Shown here piece by piece: positions 61,711 to 64,000 of a stretch of DNA of 64,000 bases. A program made the position numbers and the translations under genes. Within the stretch, counting starts at the first letter, position 1. Every line of letters starts with the position of its first letter. This DNA is from Acidobacterium sp. (GTDB taxonomy: Bacteria; Acidobacteriota; Vicinamibacteria; Vicinamibacterales; UBA2999). The stretch covers positions 1 to 64,000 of the forward strand of contig NSIL01000002.1 in the NCBI GenBank assembly GCA_002737365.1, in the 5' to 3' direction. The notes beneath the pieces were generated by a model. That model was not told the DNA's origin, ran no database searches, and saw nothing but the letters and a program-made list of their open reading frames with translations.

Positions 61711-62466
61711 ATGGAAGCAGTACTCGACGCAGTCAAGCGCAGCACCAAGGGCAAGAACGAAGCCCGTCGTCTTCGCGTCGCCGGGCAGATCCCGGCAGTG
61801 GTCTACGGCGCGCAGAAGGCCGGCGATGCCGCCGCACCCGAATCGGTCGCGGTTGATCCCAAGCCTTTCATGCGCATTCTGCACTCCAGCTCGGGTCTCA
61901 ATACCCTGATCACGCTCAAGATTGCCGGCGGTAACGCCGCCCGCGTCCTGGTGCGCAACGTGCAGCTGGATCCGGTGACCCAGCACCTGCTGCACGCCGA
62001 CTTCTTCCGCGTCAACATGGACAAGAAGATCACGGTAACCGTGCCGGTCACCCTGCGCGGCGAAGCCCGTGGCGTGAAGGTCGACGGCGGCGTGCTCGAC
62101 TTCGTCCACCGCGAGATCGAAGTCGAGGTGCTCCCGGCCGAGATTCCGAACTCGATCGAGATCGACGTGACCGATCTCGGCATCGGCGATGCCATCCACG
62201 TGCGCGACGTCGCGGCCAACGCGGCCTGGACGCCGGTCACCGATTCCGACCTCATGCTCGTCCATATCATCACCATCAAGGTCGCTGAAGAGACGCCTGC
62301 TGAAGGTGCCGCCGCGGCCCCGGCCGGTGGTGCCGCCGAACCCGAAGTGGCCAAGAAGGGCAAGACCGATAAGGACGGCGACGCCAAGGACGCCAAGGGC
62401 GGCGACAAGAAGGACGACGGCAAGAAAAAGGACGACGGCAAGAAGAAGGACGATAAGAAGAAGTAA
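61711..62466 (+). CDS. rplY: 50S ribosomal protein L25/Ctc with Lys/Asp-rich tail
   Basis: RRLRVAGQIPAVVYGAQKAG...VRNVQLDPVTQHLLHADFFRV; tail [37 protein letters not shown]. Confidence 0.94.
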   Translation: MEAVLDAVKRSTKGKNEARRLRVAGQIPAVVYGAQKAGDAAAPESVAVDPKPFMRILHSSSGLNTLITLKIAGGNAARVLVRNVQLDPVTQHLLHADFFRVNMDKKITVTVPVTLRGEARGVKVDGGVLDFVHREIEVEVLPAEIPNSIEIDVTDLGIGDAIHVRDVAANAAWTPVTDSDLMLVHIITIKVAEETPAEGAAAAPAGGAAEPEVAKKGKTDKDGDAKDAKGGDKKDDGKKKDDGKKKDDKKK

Positions 62467-63056
62467 TGAAGCTGGTCGTCGGTCTCGGCAATCCCGGTTC
62501 CGAGTACCGCGACACCCGTCACAACGTGGGCTTTCTCGTCGCCGACGAGATCGCCCGCCGCTGGCGGTTGTCGGATGCGTGGCGCGAGAAGTTCGAGGCG
62601 CTGCATGTTAGGACCACGGTGGGCGACCAGGCGGTGATCGTCGCCAAGCCGCTTACCTTCATGAACCTCAGCGGGCAGGCGGTGGCCGGGCTCGCGGCGT
62701 TTTACCAGATCGACCCGGCCGACGTGCTGGTGGTGACCGACGATGTGGCGCTGCCACTGGGGCGGTTGCGGGCGCGGCCTGACGGCGGCGCCGGCGGCCA
62801 TAACGGGCTGAAGTCGATCATCCAGCACCTCGGCACGCCGGCGTTTCCGCGGGTGCGGGTGGGGGTGGGACGCGGCGACGATCGCCGCGACCTCGCGGAT
62901 CACGTGCTCGGCCGGTTCGACGCCGGTGAGCGCGACACGGTTTCGGCGGCGGTGCTGCGCGCCGCCGATGCGTCGGAGAGATTTCTAACCGACGGAATTG
63001 AACGCGTGATGAGCGTGTTCAACGCAGCAGAGAAGCAAGACCCGGACCCTGCATAA
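62466..63056 (+). CDS. pth: Peptidyl-tRNA hydrolase
   Basis: MKLVVGLGNPGSEYRDTRHNVGFLVADEIA; KPLTFMNLSGQAV; GGAGGHNGLKSI. Confidence 0.96.
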   Translation: MKLVVGLGNPGSEYRDTRHNVGFLVADEIARRWRLSDAWREKFEALHVRTTVGDQAVIVAKPLTFMNLSGQAVAGLAAFYQIDPADVLVVTDDVALPLGRLRARPDGGAGGHNGLKSIIQHLGTPAFPRVRVGVGRGDDRRDLADHVLGRFDAGERDTVSAAVLRAADASERFLTDGIERVMSVFNAAEKQDPDPA

Positions 63057-63201
63057 GGCAGACCGGTTCTCCTTGCCACTACGGTGGCCAGGCGAAGGTT
63101 GGTCGGGCGGGTAGGACTGGTCGGGCGGGTAGGGAGCATTCCCCACCTGTCTCACCAGCCCCATCAGCCCCACCGGCCCGAACCCGTCCACAAGGAGCAG
63201 T

Positions 63202-63669
63202 ATGAGTAATCGCACCTACGAACTGATCTACGTCCTGAAGCCGGACGCGCCCGAGACGGAGGTCGCCGACATGCACAAGCAGGTTGCCGACATCGTCGAA
63301 CGCATGGGCGGCGCCATCGACAAGACCGAGAACGTCGCCCCCTGGGGCCGTCGTCGCCTCGCGTATGAGATCGGCCATCACAAGGAAGGCTTCTATGTCC
63401 TCGAAGTGATCACCGGCTCGGCCGAGTTGATGAAGGAAATCGATCGCCGACTCAAGGTGACCGAAGGCCTGCTGCGCCACCTGATCGTCCGCGTTGACGA
63501 GTCGACGATCAAGGCCGAGCGCATGCGGGCCAAGCGCACTGAAGAGTCGCGCCGCCGCCGTGTGGCGCGTGGCCTACCGCCCGATCGTCAGCCGGGTGAG
63601 GGTCCGCAGGGTGAAGATAACGACGATTCCGGCGACCTGATGTTCGACGGTGGGGAGATGGAGGCTTAA
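63202..63669 (+). CDS. rpsF: 30S ribosomal protein S6
   Basis: [65 protein letters not shown]. Confidence 0.95.
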   Translation: MSNRTYELIYVLKPDAPETEVADMHKQVADIVERMGGAIDKTENVAPWGRRRLAYEIGHHKEGFYVLEVITGSAELMKEIDRRLKVTEGLLRHLIVRVDESTIKAERMRAKRTEESRRRRVARGLPPDRQPGEGPQGEDNDDSGDLMFDGGEMEA

Positions 63670-63670
63670 C

Positions 63671-63979
63671 ATGGCATTCGGTGGACCCAAGCGAGGCGGC
63701 CCGGGCGGAGCCCGTGGCAAGGATGCCAAGGACGCCAAGGGTGGCGACAAGCGTCGTGGTGGTGGATTCTTCCGGCGCCGGAAAGTCTGTAAGTTCTGCG
63801 CCGATAAGATCGACGACATCAACTACAAGGACGTCAAGCTGCTGAGCGGCTTCGTTCCCGAGCGTGGCAAGGTGTTGCCGCGCCGGATTTCAGGGACCTG
63901 CGCCAAGCACCAGCGCGGCCTGCGCGTCGCAATCGTTCGTGCGCGCCAGCTCGCCCTGCTGCCATACGCCGCGGATTAA
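63671..63979 (+). CDS. rpsR: 30S ribosomal protein S18 with N-terminal extension
   Basis: [66 protein letters not shown]. Confidence 0.96.
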   Translation: MAFGGPKRGGPGGARGKDAKDAKGGDKRRGGGFFRRRKVCKFCADKIDDINYKDVKLLSGFVPERGKVLPRRISGTCAKHQRGLRVAIVRARQLALLPYAAD

Positions 63980-64000
63980 GGGAACACGAACAATGGAAAT

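Noticed and set aside
62380-62466. Tandem repeat in the L25 tail considered as a CRISPR-like or mobile repeat
   Set aside because: It is an in-frame Lys/Asp-rich coding tail with short degenerate repeats, no spacers.

Overview
High-GC, gene-dense bacterial chromosome segment. Protein content and style suggest Acidobacteriota (Vicinamibacteria-like), but that assignment is inference. There is no sign of a prophage, CRISPR array, or large biosynthetic or defence island. Recognisable blocks: lysX-lysW (left edge); a run of secreted beta-propeller proteins; a large NAD-glutamate dehydrogenase and proline dehydrogenase; sdhC-A-B; a nuo (complex I) operon A-B-C-[gmhA]-D-[E/F fusion]-H-J-K-L-M-N that lacks nuoG and nuoI; a hybrid histidine kinase / response regulator / GAF-SpoIIE phosphatase operon; selA; purH; a Trm112-GT9-O-antigen ligase-hldE operon; and ispE, tRNA-Gln, prs, L25, pth, S6, S18. 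The most interesting signals are: (i) the nuo operon with a gmhA-type gene translationally coupled inside it and two missing core subunits; (ii) an intrinsic terminator placed between a good promoter and the cspA start codon; (iii) several gene remnants (amidase, fdhD, DinB, a coiled-coil protein) that keep both ends but lost the middle, plus an Lhr-helicase/IS5-transposase chimeric scar; (iv) short palindromic repeat families, one abutting stop codons and one sharing a TTCAG/TCAG core; and (v) unusual signalling architectures (PDZ-TM-GAF-kinase, and a pseudo-receiver domain). All calls come from reading the sequence; no database search was run.
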